This document shows positions 35,762 to 43,833 of a stretch of 64,000 nt of DNA, piece by piece. The notes below the pieces were generated by a model that worked only from the letters and a program-made list of their open reading frames with translations, was not told the DNA's origin and made no database searches. The DNA is from Pseudomaricurvus hydrocarbonicus (GTDB taxonomy: Bacteria; Pseudomonadota; Gammaproteobacteria; Pseudomonadales; Cellvibrionaceae), in contig NZ_JAAONZ010000007.1 of assembly GCF_011602365.1 (NCBI RefSeq), forward strand, positions 124,001 through 188,000, in the 5' to 3' direction. The first letter of the stretch is position 1. Each line of letters begins with the position of its first letter. The position numbers and the translations under genes are program-made.

Positions 35762-37032
35762 CAAAAACCTCTCTGTTGAATAATGTGAGCTTCCCGCGAC
35801 AGCGCTTCCTGAAAATCCGGGTGGGCAATGGCGATCAGGCGGCGGGTTCGCTCCGCCAGTGATTGGCCTTTCAGTTCCGCAGCGCCAAATTCTGTCACAA
35901 TCACATCCACATCGGTGCGAGCCGTGGTGACCGGGCCGGACAGGGCGACGGTAATGCGGCTGATGCTGCCGCCTTTGGCGGTGGCTGGCAGTGCGATGAT
36001 GGCATGGCCGCCCGGTGAGCGTGCGCCGGCGCGGACGAAATCCACCTGGCCGCCGGTGCCGCCCATATAAGCTGCACCGCTCTGTTCGGCATTTACCTGA
36101 CCGGTTAAATCCACTTCCATGGCCGAGTTGATGGTCACCAGCTTGTCGAGTTGCGCCAGCACCGCAGCGTCGTGGGTGTAGGAGGTGCGGCACATACGCA
36201 TCAAGGGGTTGCGATCGGCCCAGTCGTACAGTCGCTGGGTTCCGATCAAGGCGCCATTGATGGATACACCGGTATCAATTTTTTTGCGGGCATTGGTGAT
36301 CACGCCAGCTTCCACCAGCTCCACCAGGCCGTCCCCCAGCATACCGGAGTGAACGCCTAAATCTTTGCGGTCGTGCAACAATCGTAAAATGGCATCCGGT
36401 ACCGCGCCAACGCCGGTTTGGATGACGGAGCCATCTTCAAAGTATTCGGCGGCATGGCGGGCGATGGCTTCATCCAGTTCGGAGATCTTGGCTGCAAGAA
36501 CCTGAACCGGTGTGCGTGATACCTGCACGGCGCAATCAATTTGAGAGGAATGGATGTGTTCACCATTGCTGAACGGCACCTGGTCATTGACTTCGGCAAT
36601 GACGACGCGGGCTTTATCGACCGCTGCCAGCACATAATCACTGATCAATCCGAGACTGTGATTGCCGTTTGCATCGGCAGGACTTACCTGAATAAACGCC
36701 ACATCGCAGGGCATGATGCCGGCCTCAATCATCGGCGCCACCTGGCTCACATGACAGGGGATGATGCCAAGCTTGTGCACTTTGGTCAGTGCCCGCAAGG
36801 CACCGATGGCACCCATACTGAACAGTGAGAAACTGTCTGTGCTCTCCGGGGTAAATAATCCGGAGAAGCTGGTGGCAATAAACGCAGACAGGTTACCGAT
36901 AGCGCTGCCCTGGGCAATCAACGCTTCCACCAGCGTGGTGGGTTCGCCACAAGCCTGGCCCATGACGATATGATCGCCGGAGCGCAAAAATTGACTCAGT
37001 TCCAGTTGCTCGATAGTGGTATTGATGGTCAT
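35761..37032 (-). CDS. Acetyl-CoA hydrolase/4-hydroxybutyrate CoA-transferase family protein
   Basis: 423-aa family I CoA-transferase. N-terminal motif DHIVMGQACGEPTTLVEAL, a GxGxxPDA stretch (GVGAVPDAILRLL near 200-215) and the C-terminal half GGTGGQVDFVRAG with the following region that holds the catalytic environment are all recognisable. It would move CoA between acetyl-CoA or succinyl-CoA and a dicarboxylic or hydroxy acid. In Yersinia RipA and related itaconate systems, an enzyme of this family is encoded next to a CitE-like lyase, as here (29-base gap). It is translationally coupled to the downstream enoyl-CoA hydratase. Confidence 0.85.
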   Translation of the reverse strand: MTINTTIEQLELSQFLRSGDHIVMGQACGEPTTLVEALIAQGSAIGNLSAFIATSFSGLFTPESTDSFSLFSMGAIGALRALTKVHKLGIIPCHVSQVAPMIEAGIMPCDVAFIQVSPADANGNHSLGLISDYVLAAVDKARVVIAEVNDQVPFSNGEHIHSSQIDCAVQVSRTPVQVLAAKISELDEAIARHAAEYFEDGSVIQTGVGAVPDAILRLLHDRKDLGVHSGMLGDGLVELVEAGVITNARKKIDTGVSINGALIGTQRLYDWADRNPLMRMCRTSYTHDAAVLAQLDKLVTINSAMEVDLTGQVNAEQSGAAYMGGTGGQVDFVRAGARSPGGHAIIALPATAKGGSISRITVALSGPVTTARTDVDVIVTEFGAAELKGQSLAERTRRLIAIAHPDFQEALSREAHIIQQRGF

Positions 37033-37061
37033 TGGTTATTTACCTGTTACCCGCGGGTCCA

Positions 37062-37958
37062 TTACTGACTGACGGATTGCTTCAGCGCCAGCAGAGCCTG
37101 GGCGCGGGCAAGATGAGGTCGATCCAGCATGGCCCCTTTGTAGCCGATGGTACCGACACCCGGGTTGGCTGCAAATAAATCCACAATTTCCCGAGCGGCC
37201 ACAAACTCTTCTGCGGATGGCGTAAAGGCTTCGTTAATCACGTCAACCTGGGCCGGATGAATCGCCAACATGCCGCGGTAACCGTCACGACGGACTTTCT
37301 CGGCGCGTTTGCGCAGGCCGTCCAGATCGCGGAAGTCGCCCTGAATGGTTTCAATCGGAGCCACGTGTGCCGCGGCGGCACCGAGCAGGCACATGCTGCG
37401 CGCCAGTTCATAGGTAAAGCTATAGCTGCCGTCGGGGTTACGATTTTCACTGGCGCCAATGGCGTCAGCCAGATCTTCGGCACCCCAGGTCATAGCAACC
37501 ACGCGCGGGGCACCGGCGTATGTACCAGTGGTGAACATGCCTTCAGCGGTTTCCGTGACCAATACGATGACTTTGGTGGAACCCTGCTCAATACCGGCGG
37601 CCACTTCGAGAATGGTCAGGTAATGGTTCAGGACTTCCACATCCTGGCGGCCATATGCCTTGGGCAACATGATGCCGCCGGGCCGGGCAGCTACCACGGC
37701 GGCCAGATCTTCCAGGGCGTAGGGGCCATCCAATGGATTGATGCGAACCCACAAGCGTTTTCTGGCGGCTTCCGGTTGTGCCTTCAGGAAAGCGGGCACC
37801 ATCGCGCGGGCGGTGGCTTTTTCCGATTCGGCCACGGCATCTTCCAGATCGAAGATTACAATATCCGCATTGCCTGCTGTGGCTTTTTCCATTTTTCGTT
37901 CGCTGTCGCCTGGTGCAAATAACCAGGAGCGTGCGTTGAAGCTGTCTTCACTTGCCAT
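37062..37958 (-). CDS. CitE/HpcH-HpaI family CoA lyase
   Basis: 298-aa TIM-barrel lyase of the citrate lyase beta/malyl-CoA lyase/citramalyl-CoA lyase type. The N-terminus RSWLFAPGDSERKMEKA, metal-site region VIFDLEDAVAESEK and substrate arginine RINPLDG are conserved, as is the GAEDLADAIGA segment. It would cleave a 3-hydroxy-3-acyl-CoA such as citramalyl-CoA or malyl-CoA to acetyl-CoA plus a 2-oxo acid. The ATG at 37958 is preferred; an in-frame TTG at 37979 is the alternative. The gene is followed after 29 bases by a CoA-transferase, an arrangement known from itaconate degradation. Confidence 0.87.
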   Translation of the reverse strand: MASEDSFNARSWLFAPGDSERKMEKATAGNADIVIFDLEDAVAESEKATARAMVPAFLKAQPEAARKRLWVRINPLDGPYALEDLAAVVAARPGGIMLPKAYGRQDVEVLNHYLTILEVAAGIEQGSTKVIVLVTETAEGMFTTGTYAGAPRVVAMTWGAEDLADAIGASENRNPDGSYSFTYELARSMCLLGAAAAHVAPIETIQGDFRDLDGLRKRAEKVRRDGYRGMLAIHPAQVDVINEAFTPSAEEFVAAREIVDLFAANPGVGTIGYKGAMLDRPHLARAQALLALKQSVSQ

Positions 37959-38046
37959 TGTTCGCAATCCTATTCTCAATGAGCCTGTAGGTTAAATCGG
38001 TGCTGTCGTTAAACCCGACAGTGCCTCAAACCGGTAGCGCTATTAA

Positions 38047-39222
38047 TTAATACGATTTTGGCAGCCCCAGTACCTGTTCTGCCAAAAAGTTCAGAATCAT
38101 GTGTGGGCTCACCGGCGCTGTACGCGGAATCAGAACTTCCCGCAGGTAGCGCTCCACGTGGTATTCCTGCGCATAGCCCATACCGCCCAGTGTCAACATG
38201 GCGGTGTGGCAGGCCTCAAAGCCGGCTTCGGCGGCCAGGTATTTACCGGCATTGGCTTCAACGCCACAGTCTTTGCCGGCATCAAACATATTGGCCGCTT
38301 TCATCACCATCAGATTGGCGGCTTCCACTTGAGCCCAGCATTTAGCCAGCGGGTGTTGAATGCCCTGGTTCATGCCGATAGGGCGGTCAAACACCACGCG
38401 CTCCTGGGCGTATTGAGCGGCACGGTTAATGGCCACACGGCCCAGACCAATCGCTTCAGCGCCGAGCAGGATACGCTCCGGGTTCAGGCCTTTTAAAATA
38501 ATTTTAAAACCCTGGCCCTCTTCGCCGATGCGATCCTCTTCGGGGATGAACAGGTCATTGATGAACAGCATATTGGAGCCCACTGCGTGACGTCCCATCT
38601 TGGGAATCAGGCGGGTTTCAATTTTGCTGCGATCCAGGTCAGTAAAGAACAGCGACAGACCGTCGGTTTTCTTTTTGCAGTCTTCCAGTGGCGTAGTGCG
38701 TGCCAGCAACATCATCTTGTCGGCCACGTGGGCGTTGGTGATCCAGATTTTATCGCCATTCACCCGGTATCCACCGTCGACTTTATCAGCACGGGTTTTT
38801 AGTTTGGTCGTATCAAGACCGACGTTCGGCTCGGTGACGGCAAAACACATTTTATGCTCCCCGGACAGTACCGGTGGAATCATTCGTTGTTGTTGCTCTT
38901 CGGTGCCAAATAAAGCAATCGGTTCAAGACTGAACACCGGACCATGGATGGTTGATGCTCCTGTCATGCCGGCGCCGGATTCAGCCACCGCCTGCATCAT
39001 CACAGCCGCTTCGGTAATGCCAAGTCCGGCACCGCCGACGCTTTCTGGCATGGCAATGCCCAACCAGCCGGCATCGGCCATAGACTTGTAAAAATCGTGG
39101 CACACTTCGCCTGAGCGATCGTGTTCAAGCCAATAATCGTCCGAAAACTGGGAACAGTGTTTTAAAACCGCTTCTCGAATATTCTGCTGATCTTCGGTAA
39201 GAGAAAAATTCAAGATCTTCAT
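38047..39222 (-). CDS. Acyl-CoA dehydrogenase
   Basis: About 391-aa FAD-dependent acyl-CoA dehydrogenase: N-terminal NFSLTEDQQNIREAVLKHC, active-site motif FAVTEPNVGLDTTKL (about 135-149), VNGDKIWITNAHVAD, then GGMGYAQEYHVERYLRE in the C-terminal domain, which contains the region of the catalytic base. It would make an enoyl-CoA from a branched or dicarboxylic acyl-CoA. The in-frame start at 39306 would add 28 residues foreign to the family; the ATG at 39222 matches the family N-terminus although its ribosome site is weak. It sits between the class III CoA-transferase and CitE genes. Confidence 0.88.
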   Translation of the reverse strand: MKILNFSLTEDQQNIREAVLKHCSQFSDDYWLEHDRSGEVCHDFYKSMADAGWLGIAMPESVGGAGLGITEAAVMMQAVAESGAGMTGASTIHGPVFSLEPIALFGTEEQQQRMIPPVLSGEHKMCFAVTEPNVGLDTTKLKTRADKVDGGYRVNGDKIWITNAHVADKMMLLARTTPLEDCKKKTDGLSLFFTDLDRSKIETRLIPKMGRHAVGSNMLFINDLFIPEEDRIGEEGQGFKIILKGLNPERILLGAEAIGLGRVAINRAAQYAQERVVFDRPIGMNQGIQHPLAKCWAQVEAANLMVMKAANMFDAGKDCGVEANAGKYLAAEAGFEACHTAMLTLGGMGYAQEYHVERYLREVLIPRTAPVSPHMILNFLAEQVLGLPKSY

Positions 39223-39355
39223 CCTCAATAAAATGTCGTAAATGCTGCCGTTTAATGACTGGTGTAGGTCATAGTAAACCGGCGAATTAATTAGGGCTGT
39301 TGCCAAAACTGTGTTTTAGGCATTTGCAATGCCTCCTGTGGACACCTTGGGCTTC

Positions 39356-40510
39356 TTATAACGCGTCGCTAGCTTGCTCCAGCTCATCCAGTATTTGCTG
39401 AGTGTGATCCCCCAGGCCAGGTGCAGGGCCATGAACCCGTCCGGGGGTCTCGGAAAACCAGGTCGGTACGCCCGGGAATCGAACTTTTCCTGCCGGTGTT
39501 TCAACCGTTTCAAAAAAGCCAACGGCATTTAAGTGTGGGTTGTCGAATAATTCATCCGGCGTGCGCAACGGTGCTGCAGGGATACCCAACTTGCGCAACA
39601 GATCGAGCCATTCCTGTGTGGTGCGTTCCTTGAAGGTCTCACCCAACAAACCGTAAACTTTATTGATTTGGCGGGCGCGCTGTTCCAGTGTGGTAAATTC
39701 ATCACTGGCCCAGTCGGGCTTCACAGCATCCACAAACAGACTCCAGTGTTTGTCGTTGTAAACCAGAGCCGAGATGTGACCGTCTTTGGTTTCGTAAGGG
39801 CGACGGTTGGGAGCAACGGCGCGGTGGTAGTGCGCTGGGCCAATGGGCGGGTCGAAGATTGCCTGATTGGCGTGTTCAACGAGCATGAACGACGCCATGG
39901 TTTCAAACATGCCCACTTCCACTTCCTGGCCTTCACCGGTTCGTTCGCGGTGAAAGAGAGCCATCATGGTGGCATAGAGAACGGTCAGGCCTGCAACCTT
40001 GTCTGCCATGATGGTGCCGATGTAATTGGCTTCGCCGGTGAGCAATTGTTGTACCGCAGGCAAGCCGCACTCCGCCTGAATGGTGTCATCATAGGCGGGC
40101 AGGTCAGCGTCCGGACCATTGCGGCCATAGCCGTAGCAATTGGTGTAAATAATTGAGGGGTTAATGGCGCTGACGTTGTCATAGCAGAAGCCCAGCTTGG
40201 CAATCGCTTTAGCGCGCATCGAATGGATAAAGACATCGGCTGTTTCAATCAGCTTGCGCAGAGTTGCTTTGCCTTCTTCTTCGCGGAGATCCAGGGTGAT
40301 GCTGCGTTTGCCACGGTTAACATTGATAAATACACCGCTCATTGCAGGCTCAACACCCACAGAAACAAAACGGGTGGGATCGCCAGCAGGCGGTTCAATT
40401 TTAATGACGTTAGCGCCCATGTCTGCCATGATTTGGGTGCTGTAAGGCCCCATCACCATGGACGTGAGATCGACAACCGTTACACCCGACAGTGGGCCTG
40501 TTTTTTTCAC
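39356..40510 (-). CDS. CaiB/BaiF (class III) CoA-transferase
   Basis: 384-aa class III CoA-transferase. N-terminal GVTVVDLTSMVMGPYSTQIM leads to ADMGANVIKIEPPAGDP. An aspartate for the CoA-ester intermediate is expected near YDDTIQAECG, and NRRPYETKDG is present in the second half. It would transfer CoA between two acids (formyl-CoA, succinyl-CoA, mesaconyl-CoA types are known). Translation appears to start at GTG (40510), with GGAG about 10 bases upstream. It is the second gene of the leftward operon, directly after the Rieske oxygenase, and could activate the oxygenated acid. Confidence 0.88.
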   Translation of the reverse strand: MKKTGPLSGVTVVDLTSMVMGPYSTQIMADMGANVIKIEPPAGDPTRFVSVGVEPAMSGVFINVNRGKRSITLDLREEEGKATLRKLIETADVFIHSMRAKAIAKLGFCYDNVSAINPSIIYTNCYGYGRNGPDADLPAYDDTIQAECGLPAVQQLLTGEANYIGTIMADKVAGLTVLYATMMALFHRERTGEGQEVEVGMFETMASFMLVEHANQAIFDPPIGPAHYHRAVAPNRRPYETKDGHISALVYNDKHWSLFVDAVKPDWASDEFTTLEQRARQINKVYGLLGETFKERTTQEWLDLLRKLGIPAAPLRTPDELFDNPHLNAVGFFETVETPAGKVRFPGVPTWFSETPGRVHGPAPGLGDHTQQILDELEQASDAL

Positions 40511-40585
40511 GCGTCTTAACTCCGCTAGAGTAAGGAATGTTCCTGGTTTTTATATTGAATGAACGGGGATGTGCTCCCCGTCATT

Positions 40586-41953
40586 TCATTTTTTCAGCTT
40601 ATGCAGCTCACCGGTCCCCATGTACTCGGCCAGATTGCGATGCAGGTTGGCGGTACTGCGCTCCATGTAAGGGTTGGGTTTGGGACCCGTGAAGCCCATT
40701 GACTTCATGCCCTGCTGTACCGCTGCCATGTTGGAAAAATCCTGCGACAGTACGTAACACCAGTCTTCTTCGGTCGCTTCACCAAACTGCCATTGGGTGT
40801 CTGGCTCCTCACCTTCAGGAAACAATTCATACACGGCGGCTTCGAAAATACATTTGTTCGGATCATCGCCGTAAGGACGAGCGCTGTAACACAGCATATT
40901 GTTGACTGCATGGCCAATTTGGAAATTCGGGAAAATCTGCCAGGCGGTGCCGCTTTTACCCACGTGCGCGGGATCCACTTCTGGCCAGAACACTCCGCGT
41001 GCTTCGTCATCTTTACGGGCAGAGCTGAGCCAGTGTTGCAGCACTTCGCCGGGAGGTGTGCCTTCAGGTAATTCATCTTTTAGACGCAGGGCCGCATCCA
41101 CCAAAGTTTGAGTGGTATTGGTATTGGCTTTTTCCCAGGTGTAGACCTGCATTTCTGCCGTAGAAATACGCGGGTCTGCGTTGGTACCCAGACGCAGCTT
41201 GGCGGACTGGTTTTGGTCCATGTTTTTAGGCGCTTCATAACCAATATTGCTGTGCTTGCCGTGGGCTTTTGCCCAGCCACGAAACTCGCCGTATTTGTTG
41301 AATTCCGGGTGTGTTTGCTGAACGTGATAGGTTTCGTTGAACGCTTCCAAGGCCACTTTCCAGTTACAATCAAACACGCCCCATTTGCGCCAGCGGTAGC
41401 GCATGTTCTGCAGCTGGAAAGGTTCCAGCATTTCCGGAACCGGATTGAGGTAGTCGCTCAGTGGCTCACAGTCCGAATTCAGATTGATCCAGATCCAGCC
41501 ACCCCAGGTATCCAGTTTGACTTCGTTCAGGTCGCTGCAGCCATCCAGCGCCCCATTCCAATCGTCTTGATTGCCGATGTGAGTATTTTTTCCGTCCGGT
41601 CCAAAGCGCCAGCCGTGGTAGGCACAAATGAATTGAGCACGTTTACCGCGTGCGTTTCGCTCACCTTTAGGAGTATCGACCAGGCGGCGACCACGGTGAG
41701 GGCAGACATTATGAAACGCCTGGATCGTGTCGGGACCAGAGCGGACGATGATGACGGAATCGTCTTTGATGTCGTAGGTGATGTAGTTGCCAACTTCCGG
41801 AATTTCTTCCACGCGGCCGACCTGCAACCAGACTTTACGCCACAGGTTGTCACGCTCTGCGCGGGCGTAGTCCTCAGATATGTAGGCATCGACGTTATAA
41901 GTTGCAGCTTCAGTCAATTCTTCTACGGTTTCGATAATGTTGTTGTCGCTCAT
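40586..41953 (-). CDS. Rieske-type aromatic ring-hydroxylating oxygenase, large subunit
   Basis: 455-aa oxygenase component. The Rieske [2Fe-2S] ligands are in CPHRG and CAYHGW, separated by a longer than usual loop (17 residues between the CPHRG and FICAYHG segments rather than about 12). The mononuclear iron site is ALEAFNETYHVQQTHPE, with Glu at the position where many dioxygenases have the bridging Asp. It would hydroxylate or O-demethylate an aromatic or other ring substrate. No ferredoxin, reductase or small subunit gene is near. First gene of the leftward seven-gene operon, divergent from a GntR regulator with candidate operators between. Confidence 0.9.
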   Translation of the reverse strand: MSDNNIIETVEELTEAATYNVDAYISEDYARAERDNLWRKVWLQVGRVEEIPEVGNYITYDIKDDSVIIVRSGPDTIQAFHNVCPHRGRRLVDTPKGERNARGKRAQFICAYHGWRFGPDGKNTHIGNQDDWNGALDGCSDLNEVKLDTWGGWIWINLNSDCEPLSDYLNPVPEMLEPFQLQNMRYRWRKWGVFDCNWKVALEAFNETYHVQQTHPEFNKYGEFRGWAKAHGKHSNIGYEAPKNMDQNQSAKLRLGTNADPRISTAEMQVYTWEKANTNTTQTLVDAALRLKDELPEGTPPGEVLQHWLSSARKDDEARGVFWPEVDPAHVGKSGTAWQIFPNFQIGHAVNNMLCYSARPYGDDPNKCIFEAAVYELFPEGEEPDTQWQFGEATEEDWCYVLSQDFSNMAAVQQGMKSMGFTGPKPNPYMERSTANLHRNLAEYMGTGELHKLKK

Positions 41954-42620
41954 CTCATCCTCACTCTGCTTGTTATTTCAAACGGTGGAGCCCAACCCAG
42001 ACCAATCTGCTGTGACGTTATCAGGCCGTTGTAAAATTCTGTTCTGATACCAGCCGTTGTCCACGAAAATCTGAGTTCAAAATCCTGATATGTCCGGACA
42101 TGGATACTCTCACAAGTGTGCCTGTCATGCTATACACCAGTGTTGATTTATTGAATTTATTTTCAATTTGTACGGACAAATGGCAAGGGTGTTTTTACGA
42201 AGGTAGAGTCTTTAAAGCTGGCGTCCATCGTTGGAGTAATATGATAATTTGTCTCTTTTTAACCGTTTAGGCTGAATTGTAGACTGTTTTGGGTGGTTTA
42301 GCTGAATAAATAGACCAATTAAGTGGCTGAGTTGACGCTAAAGTCGGATGTTTCTGTAGGGTGATTCGCAATATGTCCGAACAACAGATGAAGAATATGT
42401 TTGTTGTAAAAGTGTTTGAGGGTATGCTGGTTCACTAGAATGGTTCTTGTACGGACAAGCTGGATGGGTGTTGGTCAGTTCGCTGCCTTGTAGTGAGTCC
42501 GGCACACTCTGGTCGTGAACCAATGAGTCGTGCATCAATAGTTTAGCCGTGCATCAATAGTTTAGTCGTGCATCAATAATAGTTTAGTCGTGCACCAGCA
42601 ACTTAGTCGTATATCAAAAA
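41954..42620. promoter_or_regulatory. Divergent control region with four related palindromes
   Basis: 667 bases between the Rieske operon and the GntR regulator. Palindromes: TGTCCGGACA (42091-42100, perfect), TTGTACGGACAA (42168-42179), TGTCCGAACA (42374-42383) and TTGTACGGACAA (42447-42458). They share a TGT-N4-ACA core, the style of site bound by HutC-type GntR proteins. An identical 12-mer lies at 25669. Autoregulation plus control of the Rieske operon is inferred. The proximal end carries a tandem repeat array. Confidence 0.65.
42512..42620. repeat. Degenerate 19-bp tandem repeat array before the GntR gene
   Basis: Six units beginning GTCGTG or GCCGTG followed by CATCAATAGTTTA-like sequence: 42512, 42527, 42546, 42565, 42587 and 42606. 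Units are 15-22 bases; the second and third are nearly identical. The array ends directly at the ATG at 42621 and leaves no normal ribosome binding site for that codon. Confidence 0.85.
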
Positions 42621-43442
42621 ATGGGCGAGAAACAGCTTATGGGATCTTCCACTGAAACCATGACCGAGCGTGTCAGCAGTTCGAATAAGGGCGAGCGTGC
42701 TGCCGATTCTGCCAAACCCGTTGGGCCTCTCTATGTTCAGGTTTCAAACACGCTTAAGGACGAAATTGTCAACGGTGTTCACCCTGTAGGGTCGACCCTG
42801 CCGACTGAAGACGCGCTGTGTGAACGGTTTTCGGTTAGCCGCTATACGGTGCGGGAAGCTTTGAGGTTGTTGCGCGATGGCGGCCTGGTGGCCTCGCGGC
42901 AGGGGGCGGGGACGGTGGTGATCCCGCCCAGTTCCTCAAGCTCTGATATCCACCAGGTGATGTCTATCAATGACCTGGTGGACTTTGCCACAGGCACGCG
43001 CTTCGTGATTGAATCCACCAAAATGATTTCCATCGATGCCAGGCTCGCGAGCCGGACCAATCTGCCTGTAGACAGTCACTGGCTTGAGGTTCGAGGCTAC
43101 CGACAGTCAGAGGCCATGGATACACCGGTTTGTTGGACCGAGTATTACATCAATCGCGCCTACGCCGCCGTAGGCCGATTATTGCAGCGCCATACCGGCC
43201 CGATTTTTCCGCTGATCGAAGACTTGTTTGGCGTCAATGTGGCTGAAGTACACCAACAGATCTCCGCCACTTTATTGGAACCAGAGTTGGCTCGTGCGTT
43301 GGATGTGGAGGCAAACTCTGCAGCCCTTGAAGTCAGGCGTATCTATAAGGCTGCCGGAGCCGAAATCGCTCAGGTAACCATCAATACCCATCCGGCGTCC
43401 CGCTTTCAACATTCCATGACCATGCGCAGGGTGAGAGTCTGA
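42621..43442 (+). CDS. GntR-family regulator with UTRA domain (HutC subfamily)
   Basis: 273-aa repressor-type protein. A 30-residue leader is followed by the GntR winged helix (about 32-100: PLYVQVSNTLKDEIVNG, TLPTEDALCERFSVSRYTVREAL) and a C-terminal UTRA effector domain (about 120-270). The start at 42621 follows directly on a repeat array with no ribosome site; the ATG at 42639, preceded by GGGCGAGAA, is an alternative and removes only six residues. It probably controls the divergent Rieske operon, the MaoC gene and the second Rieske gene through the TTGTACGGACAA-type sites. The effector is unknown but is likely a pathway acid or CoA ester. Confidence 0.88.
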   Translation: MGEKQLMGSSTETMTERVSSSNKGERAADSAKPVGPLYVQVSNTLKDEIVNGVHPVGSTLPTEDALCERFSVSRYTVREALRLLRDGGLVASRQGAGTVVIPPSSSSSDIHQVMSINDLVDFATGTRFVIESTKMISIDARLASRTNLPVDSHWLEVRGYRQSEAMDTPVCWTEYYINRAYAAVGRLLQRHTGPIFPLIEDLFGVNVAEVHQQISATLLEPELARALDVEANSAALEVRRIYKAAGAEIAQVTINTHPASRFQHSMTMRRVRV

Positions 43443-43833
43443 AGTGGCAAGAGGGGCTGTTTGACTGACGCTCGGTGTGGCTTAATCCCTCAGTTGCTGA
43501 GGGGGCAAGCCCGCAAGCCCAAGCTTGTCAGGTGGTCGACTTGTGCTGAGTAAAGGTGATAGAAATCACTGGCTTTGACTCAACAGTGTTGATTATTAGC
43601 TGCAATTGTTGGATAGTAACGCGACCTGAAAACGACGGTCTCGCCGGCGAGTGAACAAAAATAACCTAAAAACGGCTTATGTGATCCGGGACAACGCTAC
43701 AGTCTATAAAACCAAAGCCTGCATGGCAGCTGAAAACCGACTTTTACCACTCAGACTTTGGCATAGCGAGTGCGAAAATCTGCCACACGAAGGGTAGGGT
43801 CCGCAAGCATTAAGCAATCAGAGGACAACAGTG
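43443..43833. other. Intergenic region between GntR and second Rieske gene
   Basis: About 390 bases. A hairpin CCCTCAG/CTGAGGG (43488-43504) probably ends the regulator transcript, without a T-tract. AGAGGA near 43820 is the ribosome site of the next gene. No copy of the TTGTACGGACAA palindrome was found here. Confidence 0.45.

Noticed and set aside
35764-36193. N-terminal 143-residue extension of the enoyl-CoA hydratase frame
   Set aside because: The added residues are arginine/histidine-rich shadow of the CoA-transferase read in another frame; the true start is the coupled ATG at 35761.
41108-42034. 308-codon plus-strand frame opposite the Rieske oxygenase
   Set aside because: Antisense shadow of a motif-complete Rieske gene.
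42512-42620. Possible CRISPR array
   Set aside because: Units of 15-22 bases abut with no unique spacers and no cas genes are near; it is a degenerate tandem repeat.
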